The notes: generated by a model not told the origin, from the sequence alone. A DNA stretch of 64,000 nucleotides from Vibrio sp. 10N.286.49.B1 (GCF_002873335.1 NZ_MCUW01000007.1:253203-317202); one strand, 5' to 3'. Shown: positions 1 to 11,687, numbered from the stretch's first letter. Program-made: numbers and translations.

Positions 1-873
1 GGGTGCACTTGGCATGAGTTCGTAGCCGATAAAGGTGGCAAACGTAAACATAGGGCCAGGAACGGCTTGGGCGGCTGCATAACCGGTCAGAAAGGTATCT
101 TGAGTGATTTGGTCGCCAACAATATTTTGCAATAAAGGAAGGACAACATGACCGCCACCAAAGACTAGGCTACCTGCTTGATAAAATTCAGAGAAGAGTT
201 GCAACGATGGTGATACCCAGGAAAGCAACGGTAATCCAATTAATAAAACAACAAATAGAATGATTGGAGTATAAGAGAGTTTGAGCTTGGCATTGGACGA
301 GCGCAAATCAGGGGCGGCTAAGTAATAAATACCCACCGCTGCGGCGGCAATCAATACAATAATTTGTGTCGCAATACTTTGAAATAGTAACAATGCGACG
401 GCAGTAATGATGCAAATGGTAACGGTGAGTTTTTGTTGGCAGAAGTTCTTATACATCCCCCATGTTGCATCTGCCACAACAACAACGGCGAGAAGCTTTA
501 AACCATGGACGATATTTTGGAAATAACTTGACTCGGTTAGCTGGCTGCTGAGTAGCGCCAGCGCGAGCATGAGAATGACAGAAGGCAAAGTAAAGCCAAG
601 AAAGGCCATAATCCCACCCCCTAAACCCGCTCGCTGATAACCAACGGCAAAGCCCACCTGACTCGATCCCGGCCCTGGGAGGAACTGACTAAGGGCGACC
701 AATTGAGCGTATTCCTCGTCAGACAACCACTGCAGTTTTTCGACAAATGTTTGCCTAAAATATCCGATATGGGCGGCAGGGCCGCCAAAACTTACCCAGC
801 CGAGGGCAAAGAATAATTTAAATATGGCAAAAAAGGAGGTATTTGGGGCTGAGTCTTTGGTTAATGTGCTCAC
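1..873 (-). CDS. chrA: Chromate transporter family protein (ChrA-like), 3' end outside window
   Basis: Membrane protein of the CHR family, which exports chromate or related anions by proton or anion exchange. The reverse strand reads open for 291 codons from a GTG start (MSTLTKDSAPN), preceded by AAAGG at suitable spacing, and runs off the window edge. The N-terminal half carries the family motif FGGPAAHIGYFR and the FLPGPGSSQ stretch. A second related half begins near residue 230 with FGGGHVVLPLL and AVPGPMFTFATFIGY, so this is the long two-domain form, of which about a hundred residues are missing. It is divergent from a LysR-type gene 87 bp away that may control it. The family is clear; the real substrate is not, since many CHR proteins are annotated by homology only. 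Confidence 0.85.
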   Translation of the reverse strand, partial: MSTLTKDSAPNTSFFAIFKLFFALGWVSFGGPAAHIGYFRQTFVEKLQWLSDEEYAQLVALSQFLPGPGSSQVGFAVGYQRAGLGGGIMAFLGFTLPSVILMLALALLSSQLTESSYFQNIVHGLKLLAVVVVADATWGMYKNFCQQKLTVTICIITAVALLLFQSIATQIIVLIAAAAVGIYYLAAPDLRSSNAKLKLSYTPIILFVVLLIGLPLLSWVSPSLQLFSEFYQAGSLVFGGGHVVLPLLQNIVGDQITQDTFLTGYAAAQAVPGPMFTFATFIGYELMPSAP

Positions 874-960
874 AAGGTAGCCTTTAGCTAAGGTTTTCAA
901 TTAATGCAAATAATACGGACTGCAGTATAATGACTCAAATTAATAGATTGGATAGTAACT

Positions 961-1893
961 ATGATTAAAACAGGATTAGATGTGGTGGATTGGAAGCGTG
1001 TCGACCTGAATCTGCTTGTGGCATTTTATCATCTTTACCAAACACAGAGTGTGTCCGATGCTGCGGCCAAAAGCTATGTTAGTCAGTCTGCGATGAGCCA
1101 CAGTCTCTCAAAGTTACGCGTGTTGTGCCACGACACGTTATTTGAAAGAAAAGGCCATAAAATGGTGCCGACGGAGCGGGCCAGCGAATTATTTCCTACC
1201 GTTCAGCAAATACTGAACCTGTTTGAATTTAAGGTCTTACCCAAGCAAGAGTTCCTACCAAAAGAGTATGACGGTGTCTGTAAGATTGGTTTGACTGATT
1301 ATGCCGAGTTTATTTTTGCGCCTATTATTTACGATGCCGTGATGTCTCAAGCCCCAAAGGCAAAGCTTCGATTTATTAACGTAAACAGAGATAACTATAC
1401 TCAGATATATGAGCAAGAGAATCTAGACATTATGATCGGTAGCATTACCGACTTAGATAGCTCGTTTTCTTCGCAAATCTTATACACCGAACAACATGTT
1501 TGTATTTATGATGCCTCGGTTTGTGACGTTACGACCCTCGATATCGCCACTTTTGTGTCAAAGCCACATTGTCTCGTCAGTCCTAATGGGCAATTTCACT
1601 CACCTGTTGATAAATACCTCGATGCGATTGGAGAAGAGCGTACTGTTAAGGCTATCTCAAGGAATTTCTTGACGATTGGGCGCCTGGTCCATGGCCGAGA
1701 AATGTTTGCTATTGTGCCTAAAAAGATGGCCGAAATAAGTCTTATGCAGGCGGCTTTGACAGCCGTTCCCCCACCAGTACCTGTCGCCGATTTTGATATT
1801 ACACTGATATGGAAAGCGCACCTACACATGAATCATAAAGTTTCTTGGTTAAGAGATGCTTTGTATGAGTCGATTGTTGAACAGTTATCGTAA
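961..1893 (+). CDS. LysR-family transcriptional regulator
   Basis: DNA-binding regulator of 310 residues. The N-terminal winged helix-turn-helix spans about residues 15-75 (VDLNLLVAFYHLYQTQSVSD, then SQSAMSHSLSKLR and LFERKGHKMVPTERA), followed by a substrate-binding co-inducer domain. The helix-turn-helix resembles the NodD/LeuO branch, in which SQSAMSHSL is typical. ATG is preceded by GGATAG. Its divergent position next to the chromate-type transporter suggests it regulates that gene, but no operator could be defined. The inducer is unknown. Confidence 0.85.
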   Translation: MIKTGLDVVDWKRVDLNLLVAFYHLYQTQSVSDAAAKSYVSQSAMSHSLSKLRVLCHDTLFERKGHKMVPTERASELFPTVQQILNLFEFKVLPKQEFLPKEYDGVCKIGLTDYAEFIFAPIIYDAVMSQAPKAKLRFINVNRDNYTQIYEQENLDIMIGSITDLDSSFSSQILYTEQHVCIYDASVCDVTTLDIATFVSKPHCLVSPNGQFHSPVDKYLDAIGEERTVKAISRNFLTIGRLVHGREMFAIVPKKMAEISLMQAALTAVPPPVPVADFDITLIWKAHLHMNHKVSWLRDALYESIVEQLS

Positions 1894-1940
1894 CGTCACT
1901 TCGAGCATTTTTACTCAATGGAATGGCGTGAGTATTTTCT

Positions 1941-1973
1941 GTAGTAAGTAGTAAGTAGTAAGTAGTAAGTAGT
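1941..1973. repeat. Heptamer tandem repeat (GTAGTAA, about 4.7 copies)
   Basis: Four exact copies of GTAGTAA followed by GTAGT, lying 47 bp after the LysR-type stop codon. Such perfect short repeats are prone to copy-number slippage. Function is unknown. Confidence 0.9.
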
Positions 1974-2073
1974 GTAATCATTACCACCCCCCTATGAAGA
2001 GATAAAACCCAAGCGTAGTCTCTGCTATTTGCAGCAACCATAATTAGAGTGTTTATATTGATAGGGTGAATTT

Positions 2074-2089
2074 AGTGACCGATTCCACA
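2074..2089. promoter_or_regulatory. Putative CRP site upstream of the lac-type operon
   Basis: AGTGA-CCGATT-CCACA matches eight of ten core positions of TGTGA-N6-TCACA. It lies about 55 bp upstream of the predicted start of transcription of the sugar-binding protein gene. Catabolite control of a lactose operon is expected; the site is predicted from sequence only. Confidence 0.5.
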
Positions 2090-2171
2090 TCGTAGAAATT
2101 TTGTCAGTGCACATACGTCAAATTTATTAATTTGTCGGTTTTTTTGTAAAAAATAGATGGTAGATTCTTTA

Positions 2172-2185
2172 TGTAAACGTTTCCA
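2172..2185. promoter_or_regulatory. GalR-type operator of the lac-type operon
   Basis: TGTAAACGTTTCCA is a near-perfect LacI/GalR-family palindrome centred on AAACGTTT. It lies 39 bp before the start codon of the binding protein. The same palindrome recurs at the mgl, galE and galR control regions of this window, pointing to the repressor encoded at 20.3-21.3 kb. Confidence 0.75.
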
Positions 2186-2223
2186 ATGCGAAATGAACTC
2201 CCTACATAAAGAGAATAATAATT

Positions 2224-3483
2224 ATGAAGAAGCATTTAATTAAAGGATTGGTCGCTACCGCTGTTGGCGTTGCTTGCTTAGGTCAAACGGCGTTTGCCAA
2301 AGATCTAACCGTGTGGGCGTGGGATCCCAATTTTAACGTCGCCATCATGAAAGAAGCCGCGGAGAAGTACGAGGCAAAGCACCCAGATGTGAATGTTAAA
2401 GTGGTCGATTTTGCTAAGGCCGATATTGAACAAAAGCTACACACCATGCTGGCTTCAGGCGTGACATCAGCATTACCTGACGTGGTGTTGATCGAAGACT
2501 ATAACGCACAAAAATACCTGCAATCCTATCCAGGTTCATTTGCTCCCATGACTGATGCTATCGATTATAGCCAGTTTGCCCCTTATAAAGTGAGCGTAAT
2601 GACACTCAATGACGAGGTGTATGGTTTACCGTTCGATACTGGTGTGACGGGTTTATATTACCGTACTGATATCATTGAAAAAGCAGGTTTTACTGCGAAA
2701 GATCTTGAGAATATTACTTGGGAACGTTTCATTGAAATTGGTCAACAAGTTAAAGAGAAAACCGGTATCGCGATGCTGGGTAATAACCCGTCTGATCTAG
2801 GTTTGTTACGTGTGATGATTCAAGGTGCTGGCAGCTGGTATTTTAATCAAGATGGTAGTTTGAATATCAAAGACAACCAAGCACTGATTGAAGGCATCAA
2901 AATTTTCCGCGACTTCCATGTTAAGGATATTGCTCGTCCAACGATAGGTTGGTCTGAGTGGGTAGGAGCGGTAAATAGTGGTGCGGTTGCCTCTATTACT
3001 TCAGGTGTTTGGATTACCGCATCGGTTCAAGCGGGTGAAGGACAAGAAGGTAAATGGGCAGTCGCGCCAACGCCACGATTGGACATTGAAGGCGCGGTGA
3101 ACAGCTCTAACCTTGGGGGATCAAGCTGGTATGTCTTAAATGCATCGCAAGAGAAGGCGGCTGCCATTGATTTTCTTAACGCGACATTTGGGACAGATAA
3201 AGAGTTTTATAATCAGATCTTGAAACAGCAAGGTGCGGTAGGCTCTTACTTACCCGCTGGTAATACAGAAGCGTATCAACATGAAGATGGTTACTTCAAT
3301 GGTCAGAAAATATACGCAGACTTCAATAAATGGGCTGCTGAAATCCCATCAGTCAACTACGGTATGTTTACCTATGAAGTGGATGCAGCAATTGCAGCGC
3401 AAATGCCATCTATCATGCAAGGCGCACCCGTTGAGAAAGTGCTAGAGAGCGTAGAGCAACAATTAAAATATCAGATCCAATAA
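2224..3483 (+). CDS. lacE: ABC sugar-binding protein, probable lactose/beta-galactoside (LacE-type)
   Basis: Periplasmic binding protein of 419 residues, family 1 (COG1653 type), which would deliver a beta-galactoside to the LacFG-LacK permease. A signal peptide of about 25 residues ends in TAFA, and the mature chain starts KDLTVWAWDPNF. The middle has the family's inner-lobe pattern (PDVVLIEDYNAQKYL, YGLPFDTGVTGLYYRTD). It is the first gene of a cluster with two permeases, LacZ and an ATPase, so the substrate is inferred from the adjacent beta-galactosidase. A GalR-type operator and a CRP-like site lie upstream. Other beta-linked oligosaccharides cannot be excluded. Confidence 0.82.
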   Translation: MKKHLIKGLVATAVGVACLGQTAFAKDLTVWAWDPNFNVAIMKEAAEKYEAKHPDVNVKVVDFAKADIEQKLHTMLASGVTSALPDVVLIEDYNAQKYLQSYPGSFAPMTDAIDYSQFAPYKVSVMTLNDEVYGLPFDTGVTGLYYRTDIIEKAGFTAKDLENITWERFIEIGQQVKEKTGIAMLGNNPSDLGLLRVMIQGAGSWYFNQDGSLNIKDNQALIEGIKIFRDFHVKDIARPTIGWSEWVGAVNSGAVASITSGVWITASVQAGEGQEGKWAVAPTPRLDIEGAVNSSNLGGSSWYVLNASQEKAAAIDFLNATFGTDKEFYNQILKQQGAVGSYLPAGNTEAYQHEDGYFNGQKIYADFNKWAAEIPSVNYGMFTYEVDAAIAAQMPSIMQGAPVEKVLESVEQQLKYQIQ

Positions 3484-3496
3484 CCGCTTTTCTTTT

Positions 3497-3543
3497 GCCC
3501 CCATTTCTGCTGCGAGTCAGGGTGGGGGCCTTTTCTTCTTTTA
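3497..3543 (+). terminator. Hairpin with T-rich tail between binding protein and permease genes
   Basis: GCCCCCA and TGGGGGC form a 7-bp GC-rich stem with a 19-nt loop, followed by CTTTTCTTCTTTTA. It starts 14 nt after the binding-protein stop. Such elements typically let most transcripts stop after the abundant binding protein while a fraction continues into the permease genes; that role is inferred here. Confidence 0.6.
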
Positions 3544-3554
3544 TTGGTGAGAGT

Positions 3555-4472
3555 ATGAGTGAATTAACTAAGACGGTTAAAACCACTAAAAAAAATAATA
3601 AAAATAGCTTTCAAAGATTCTATGATATAAACGGCTGGGGGTTTGTATTACCTGCAGTAATATTGGTTTCTTTGTTTATGATTTACCCAATCATAAGTTC
3701 GTTATGGATATCACTCCATTCTGGTCGCGGTATTGTTACGCAATTTGTAGGTTTTGGAAATATTGTTCGTTTATTTAATGATCCGGTTTTTCTTAAGGCA
3801 TTATCGAACACTTTCATATTTTTAATTATCCAAGTTCCAGTGATGATATTACTTTCGTTAGCTTTATCATCGTGCTTAAATGCCCCAAACCTTAAATTTA
3901 GAAGTTTATTTAGGTTGGCCATATTTTTGCCATGTGTGACCTCACTCGTGGCGTATTCCATTTTGTTCAAAAGCATGTTTTCTTACGAAGGCATTGTAAA
4001 CTCCTTCCTACTTTGGACGGGGCTGGTTGATGGGCCAATCCCATGGATGGCGGATCCTTTCTGGGCCAAGGTGACGATCATTATTGCAATCACGTGGCGC
4101 TGGACTGGCTACAACATGATCTTCTTCTTGTCTGCAATGCAAAATATCGATAAATCTATTTATGAAGCCGCTCGCATTGAAGGGGTTAGCCCAATTAAGC
4201 AGTTTTTCTTTATTACGGTGCCACTTTTAAAACCTGTTATTTTATTTACAACCGTAATGTCAACAATAGGAACATTACAACTCTTTGATGAAGTGGTGAA
4301 TATAACGGCTGGTGGGCCCGCTAATGAAACGTTAACGTTGTCGATGTATATTTATGATCTGTCTTTCAAATTTGTGCCTAACTTTGGTTATGCGGCGACA
4401 GTATCTTACGTCATTGTATTTTTTGCTGCCATTCTAGCCATGCTACAATTTAGAATTGCGAGGGACAAATAA
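3555..4472 (+). CDS. lacF: ABC sugar permease, inner membrane subunit 1 (LacF/MalF-type)
   Basis: Inner-membrane subunit of the predicted lactose importer, 305 residues from the chosen ATG (MSELTKTVK), which has GGTGAGAG as ribosome-binding site. An upstream in-frame start exists but runs through the hairpin and has no support. The chain has about six membrane segments and the EAA loop EAARIEGVSPIKQFFFITVP near the C-terminus, which contacts the ATPase. Its TAA overlaps the ATG of the next permease by one base, indicating translational coupling. The N-terminal 30 residues are rich in Lys and Asn, and local AT content is higher than in neighbouring genes. Confidence 0.85.
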   Translation: MSELTKTVKTTKKNNKNSFQRFYDINGWGFVLPAVILVSLFMIYPIISSLWISLHSGRGIVTQFVGFGNIVRLFNDPVFLKALSNTFIFLIIQVPVMILLSLALSSCLNAPNLKFRSLFRLAIFLPCVTSLVAYSILFKSMFSYEGIVNSFLLWTGLVDGPIPWMADPFWAKVTIIIAITWRWTGYNMIFFLSAMQNIDKSIYEAARIEGVSPIKQFFFITVPLLKPVILFTTVMSTIGTLQLFDEVVNITAGGPANETLTLSMYIYDLSFKFVPNFGYAATVSYVIVFFAAILAMLQFRIARDK

Positions 4473-5287
4473 TGAATAATAAAAATAAAGCCTTACGTTG
4501 GCTAATGTATCTATTTTTGTCATTATTCTCTTTAGTGTCATTGTTTCCATTTTATTGGATGGTTGTATCAAGCACCAATACCGCGACTCAAGTCAACACG
4601 GGTAAGTTTACGTTTGGTGATCAGCTATTCGTCAACCTAATGAAGTTGAATGAGCAGGTGGATCTCTGGCAGATTTTTTACAACACATCAAAAATTGCCA
4701 TTATTAGCACCTTGTTTACCTTGCTGCTGTCCTCCATGGCTGGTTATGGGTTTGAGATCTATAAAAGCAAGATCCGCGATCGCGTTTATAGTGCGATGCT
4801 CTTAACGATGATGATTCCCTTTGCAGCACTCATGATTCCGCTTTTTACCTTAATGGCAAAAGCCGGACTTTTAGACACGCACTTGGCGGTGATGCTGCCG
4901 ACCATTGCTTCTGTTTTTATTGTGTTTTACTTCCGTCAGTGCACCAAAGCCTTTCCGTCTGAACTCATTGATGCAGCGCGAGTGGATGGCGTGAAAGATT
5001 GGAAGATTTACCTCTTTGTTTACATGCCGGTAATGAAAACAACGTATGCAGCCGCATTCATTATTGTCTTTATGACGTCTTGGAACGCCTTTTTATGGCC
5101 GCTGATTGTTCTACAGTCAGCCGAGTTGAAAACGATCAACCTTGTATTGTCGTCGCTTTCTTCCGCTTACTTTCCTGATTTTGGCATCATCATGGTAGGG
5201 ACCGTTGTGGCAACGATACCCACCCTAGCCGTATTCCTTTTAATGCAGAAACAATTTGTGGCCGGCATGACTGGCTCTGTGAAATAG
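4472..5287 (+). CDS. lacG: ABC sugar permease, inner membrane subunit 2 (LacG/MalG-type)
   Basis: Second membrane subunit, 271 residues, CUT1 type. It has about six membrane helices, beginning LMYLFLSLFSLVSLFPFYWM, and the EAA loop variant DAARVDGVKDWKIYLFVYMP. The start codon overlaps the preceding stop. The gene ends 12 bp before lacZ. It should pair with LacF and two copies of the ATPase encoded after lacZ. Confidence 0.87.
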   Translation: MNNKNKALRWLMYLFLSLFSLVSLFPFYWMVVSSTNTATQVNTGKFTFGDQLFVNLMKLNEQVDLWQIFYNTSKIAIISTLFTLLLSSMAGYGFEIYKSKIRDRVYSAMLLTMMIPFAALMIPLFTLMAKAGLLDTHLAVMLPTIASVFIVFYFRQCTKAFPSELIDAARVDGVKDWKIYLFVYMPVMKTTYAAAFIIVFMTSWNAFLWPLIVLQSAELKTINLVLSSLSSAYFPDFGIIMVGTVVATIPTLAVFLLMQKQFVAGMTGSVK

Positions 5288-8413
<3,126 letters not shown>

Positions 8414-8493
8414 AAGCGTAACTTTCATTGAGCGAATCGTGAGCGATAGGCGAATACAAGCCACAACGCTCACGCGCTAACCCGTATTTTTCG

Positions 8494-8509
8494 CCTTGTA
8501 CTGACAAGG
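8494..8509 (+). repeat. Perfect hairpin between lacZ and lacK
   Basis: CCTTGT-ACTG-ACAAGG forms a 6-bp perfect stem with a 4-nt loop in the 125-bp gap between lacZ and the ATPase gene. No T-run follows, so it is not a standard terminator. It could protect or process the operon mRNA. Confidence 0.4.
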
Positions 8510-8538
8510 TGAGTGACAGAATTTTTAAAGGATAAAGC

Positions 8539-9624
8539 ATGGCGGATATTAAGCTTTCCAATGTGGTCAAAAGTTATGGCGACACTACGGTGATTCATGG
8601 TGTAGACCTTGATATTAAAAAAGGTGAATTTGTTGTTTTTGTTGGCCCGTCTGGTTGCGGAAAATCAACACTGCTTAGGCTCATTGCGGGGCTAGAAGAA
8701 ATCACTGACGGTGTGATGGAAATTGACAACCAAGTCGTGAACCATGTCGATCCCGCTGAGCGTGGGATCGCGATGGTGTTTCAATCTTATGCTCTCTACC
8801 CACACCTAACCGTGGAAGAGAATATGGGGTTTGGCATGAAGATGAATGGTTTTCCAAAAGCAGAAATCAAACAACGCGTTGATCGCGCCGCGAAAGCGCT
8901 ACAACTTGATCATCTTATGGATAGAAAGCCGAAAGATATGTCTGGTGGGCAGCGTCAGCGAGTTGCGATTGGACGTGCCATTGTACGTAACCCGAAAGTC
9001 TTCTTGTTTGATGAGCCACTGTCTAACTTGGATGCTGAGCTTCGTGTTGATATGCGCCTACAAATAGCAAGCCTGCATCGTGAGCTGGATACGACGATGG
9101 TGTATGTGACACATGACCAAGTGGAAGCGATGACGTTAGCCGATAAAATCGTTGTATTGCGTGACGGTAAAGTCGAGCAAGTGGGATCGCCATTGGAGTT
9201 ATATAATCATCCTGCCAATGAGTTCGTTGCTGGATTTATTGGTTCTCCAAAGATGAATATGTTGCCTGCCTTAGTCACTGCCGCCGACGAAGGAAACGTG
9301 ACGATATCATTACCTGATGGGCAGTCTGTGAGTATGAAAGCCGACAGTCGAGCGGTATCGGAAGGGGATAAAGTCAGCTTTGGCTTGAGGCCCGAACATA
9401 TTGCGGTTGATGGCAGCGGTGAGGCGACACTTCACTTCACTACTCATGCGGTCGAGCGCCTAGGAAATAGCACCTACCTGTTTGGGATGGCGGCTGGGTT
9501 TGATAACTATCGTGTACATATATCGGGTGATATAGAAGTCGCGAGGCAAGATGAACTGACTCTGAGCTTCAACCTAAGTGACTGCCACCTTTTCTTTGAT
9601 TCACTGTGTATTTCTAATGGCTAG
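8539..9624 (+). CDS. lacK: ABC transporter ATPase of the lactose importer (LacK/MalK/UgpC-type)
   Basis: ATP-hydrolysing subunit of 361 residues that would power the LacEFG importer. Walker A is GPSGCGKST (residues 36-44), the Q-loop FQSY (81-84), the signature SGGQ (135-138) and Walker B VFLFDEP (154-160), followed by the H-loop in VTHDQVEAMTLADK. The C-terminal third is a MalK-like regulatory OB-fold (FGLRPEHIAVDG). ATG is preceded by AAAGGATAAAGC. It is the last gene of the lac-type cluster, 125 bp after lacZ. An ATPase of this family can serve several importers, so it may not be dedicated. Confidence 0.9.
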   Translation: MADIKLSNVVKSYGDTTVIHGVDLDIKKGEFVVFVGPSGCGKSTLLRLIAGLEEITDGVMEIDNQVVNHVDPAERGIAMVFQSYALYPHLTVEENMGFGMKMNGFPKAEIKQRVDRAAKALQLDHLMDRKPKDMSGGQRQRVAIGRAIVRNPKVFLFDEPLSNLDAELRVDMRLQIASLHRELDTTMVYVTHDQVEAMTLADKIVVLRDGKVEQVGSPLELYNHPANEFVAGFIGSPKMNMLPALVTAADEGNVTISLPDGQSVSMKADSRAVSEGDKVSFGLRPEHIAVDGSGEATLHFTTHAVERLGNSTYLFGMAAGFDNYRVHISGDIEVARQDELTLSFNLSDCHLFFDSLCISNG

Positions 9625-9687
9625 ACGCGCCAGTAAGGCAAGTGCACGAGTTATATGGAGCCACTTAAACTGAGTTAACAACCCGTC

Positions 9688-9707
9688 ATCCCCTTGAAAA
9701 AGGGGAT
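9688..9707. repeat. Palindromic element (REP-like)
   Basis: ATCCCCTT-GAAA-AAGGGGAT is a perfect 8-bp stem with a 4-nt loop, flanked by CCCGTC on the left and CTTCATC on the right. Similar GTCATCCCC...GGGGATCT palindromes occur as dispersed intergenic elements in many gammaproteobacteria. It may end or stabilise the lacK transcript. Confidence 0.55.
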
Positions 9708-9860
9708 CTTCATCAGCGCGTTGTGAGCCTATTCTGGTGCCATTCATTTCTATTTAAGTGAGTCACACGCTGTGGGAAAGCTTCGTCTGCACTAGGGTGA
9801 GCATATTTGGACTTTGGGTATTTACGGTAAGTCACCCCGACAGGAGAGAATTACTTTAAC

Positions 9861-9884
9861 TCACCTGCTCACCTGCTCACCTGA
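9861..9884. repeat. 8-bp tandem repeat (TCACCTGC, 3 copies)
   Basis: TCACCTGC TCACCTGC TCACCTGA: two exact copies and a third with one change, in the convergent gap downstream of lacK. Function is unknown. Confidence 0.85.
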
Positions 9885-10000
9885 CCTTATCTCGCCCCAA
9901 AACGTTCAATTTTTATGGTAAATGATCAGACTTTACTGGCGCTGAACAAACTTTATTGTCCTCCGATAACACTATCAGGTCACATAAGTAAATGAGTGCT

Positions 10001-11344
10001 CTAAGTCAGCTGAAAACGCGTCCAGACTTTTGAGCGCCAGCGACGAATCATGACGATACCGCGTACCCATTCGTCCAACCCTATCGCGATCCAAGCACCG
10101 ATCACGCCATAGCCCCAATGAATACCAAACAAGTAGCTAAATAAGACGGCCACGCCCCACATGCTCAAGATACCCATTTGTACTGGAAATTTGATATCAC
10201 CAGAGCCCTTTAGGGCGGCAATAAAAATCAAGTTAGACACTCGTCCAGACTCAACAAAGAGAGAGCCTGCGATAAGCATGGCGACCAGAGCAACAATCTC
10301 ACTGTCTTGCGTAAATAGATCAATGAGTGGGTAGCGGAATAAAAATATGGCTAGAATGATACTAATAGATACCGCAAGGCCGACGAGGTAGTACTTTTGA
10401 ATTCGATGTAAAATATCGTCGGTCCAGCCTTTCCCTATAAAGTAACTGGTTTGGATTTGACCTGCTTGTCCTAGTGCGAGCGCAAAAGCAAACGAGACGC
10501 GAGTGATATTTTGCGAATACGTATAAGCAGCGAGTGACGATGTGCCCATCTGTACAACAAAATACACAATGGTCATTTGCGCTAGGTTATACGATAAGAT
10601 CTCTCCTGCATTCATTGCGCCAATCTTAACTATTTTCTTATAAAGCGCTTTAGGAATGATACGCCATTGTGAGAAAGGTAAATCAATGTTTTTTGACCGC
10701 ACCACTTGGCACATCAACAACGTCCCAATGAGTTGGCTGACCACAGTGGCCGTGGCCACACCACTCACACCAAATACAGGCAGACCAAAGGGCTGGTACA
10801 AAGCAATATAGTTACCAGCGATGTTAATCACACCGGCGATGAGGTTGATCACCATTGGCGAACGGGAGTAACCATGGCTGCGTAGTATCGTAGTGAGAAC
10901 AATGCCAATCGTCACATTGAAGGTCATTGAGCCACTAATGATGAGATAGTCATAGCCAAAGCCAGCAACTTCCTTCTCAAGCCCAAATAGTGAAATAAAT
11001 TGTTCGGCGCCCAGAAAGAGTGACAAGCTTAAAAAGCTACCCACTGCGCAAGCCAAGAGAATACTGGCTACGCCCACTTGGGCTGAATCAATAAAGCGTG
11101 ACGCGCCATTAAATTGGGCGATTAAAATCCCGGTCCCGCTACTAACCATCATAGAGACAACAATCAGGAAAAAGGTTATCTGAGTAATGACGCCCACCGC
11201 AGATACCGCGAGATCCGAATAGCCACTTAACATAAACACGTCGGTGGTATTGAGTGCGGTACGTAAAAGAACTTCAACGAAAATTGGCCAGGTAAGCGCA
11301 ACAATATTCATTCGTTTATTGAGCGTTGAAGCAGTTTTAGACAT
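10001..11344 (-). CDS. MATE-family efflux transporter
   Basis: Inner-membrane exporter of 447 residues with about twelve predicted membrane segments in two related halves (NorM/DinF superfamily), which uses a Na+ or H+ gradient to expel organic cations or other small molecules. Family features include the N-terminal IFVEVLLRTALNTTDVFMLSG and the central GVSGVATATVVSQLIGTLL. It lies between the lactose and galactose transport clusters and is divergent from mglB. A GalR-type operator lies 113 bp upstream of its start, so it might be co-regulated with the sugar genes. Its substrate is unknown, and a role in sugar export is only a guess. Confidence 0.85.
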   Translation of the reverse strand: MSKTASTLNKRMNIVALTWPIFVEVLLRTALNTTDVFMLSGYSDLAVSAVGVITQITFFLIVVSMMVSSGTGILIAQFNGASRFIDSAQVGVASILLACAVGSFLSLSLFLGAEQFISLFGLEKEVAGFGYDYLIISGSMTFNVTIGIVLTTILRSHGYSRSPMVINLIAGVINIAGNYIALYQPFGLPVFGVSGVATATVVSQLIGTLLMCQVVRSKNIDLPFSQWRIIPKALYKKIVKIGAMNAGEILSYNLAQMTIVYFVVQMGTSSLAAYTYSQNITRVSFAFALALGQAGQIQTSYFIGKGWTDDILHRIQKYYLVGLAVSISIILAIFLFRYPLIDLFTQDSEIVALVAMLIAGSLFVESGRVSNLIFIAALKGSGDIKFPVQMGILSMWGVAVLFSYLFGIHWGYGVIGAWIAIGLDEWVRGIVMIRRWRSKVWTRFQLT

Positions 11345-11456
11345 GAGATGACGCCTAGTGGTTCATGAGACTAAATTAAGGGCTGGCAAGTGTACTCAGA
11401 AAATAATCAAACACAATACTTGGTGAATGAATAGTTTTGGCTAGTTAATATAGATA

Positions 11457-11470
11457 TGTAAACGTTACCA
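11457..11470. promoter_or_regulatory. GalR-type operator (distal mgl / MATE side)
   Basis: TGTAAACGTTACCA is a member of the recurring palindrome family. Its centre is 231 bp from that of the operator at the mgl start of transcription, so it could act on the MATE promoter or in a repression loop with the mgl operator. Confidence 0.65.
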
Positions 11471-11641
11471 TTATTTGGTGTGCATTTTATAATCATAAAA
11501 ACAGAGATGTCACGGAAAAAAGGAGATATAGATCTCGATGTTACACTGTGAAACATTGAGAATGCTTGTTTTTGCTTCGTTTGTTAACTAATTCAAACAA
11601 TTTGAGTCCCAATTGACACTTTTTGTTACGGTTGTGAGTTT

Positions 11642-11657
11642 TTTTAACTTCCTCACA
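11642..11657. promoter_or_regulatory. Putative class II CRP site of the mgl promoter
   Basis: TTTTA-ACTTCC-TCACA matches eight of ten CRP core positions. Its centre (11649.5) lies about 41.5 bp before the start predicted from the TATAAT box downstream, the standard position for class II activation, and there is no good -35 box. A second partial site, TGTGA at 11635-11639, overlaps the same region. Confidence 0.5.
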
Positions 11658-11677
11658 TTAATTGTTCAATTTGTCAC

Positions 11678-11683
11678 TATAAT
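11678..11683 (+). promoter_or_regulatory. mgl promoter -10 box
   Basis: TATAAT, an exact consensus -10 hexamer, with transcription predicted to start near 11690. The -35 region (ACATTA at 17-bp spacing) is poor, as in CRP-dependent promoters. Confidence 0.55.
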
Positions 11684-11687
11684 TCGG

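Larger units (their letters stand above)
1894..2223. other. Intergenic control region of the lac-type operon
   Basis: This 330-bp stretch holds a heptamer tandem repeat close to the LysR stop, a CRP-like site, a candidate promoter (TTGTCA at 2101-2106, 18 bp, TATTAA at 2125-2130), a GalR-type operator, and then the leader of the sugar-binding protein with GAGAA before ATG. I see no further gene in it. Confidence 0.6.
9625..10000. other. Intergenic region between convergent lacK and MATE gene
   Basis: This 376-bp stretch separates two convergent genes. It contains a palindromic element (ATCCCCTT-GAAA-AAGGGGAT) and an 8-bp tandem repeat. I found no convincing gene, and no classical T-tailed terminator for either neighbour. 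Confidence 0.5.
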
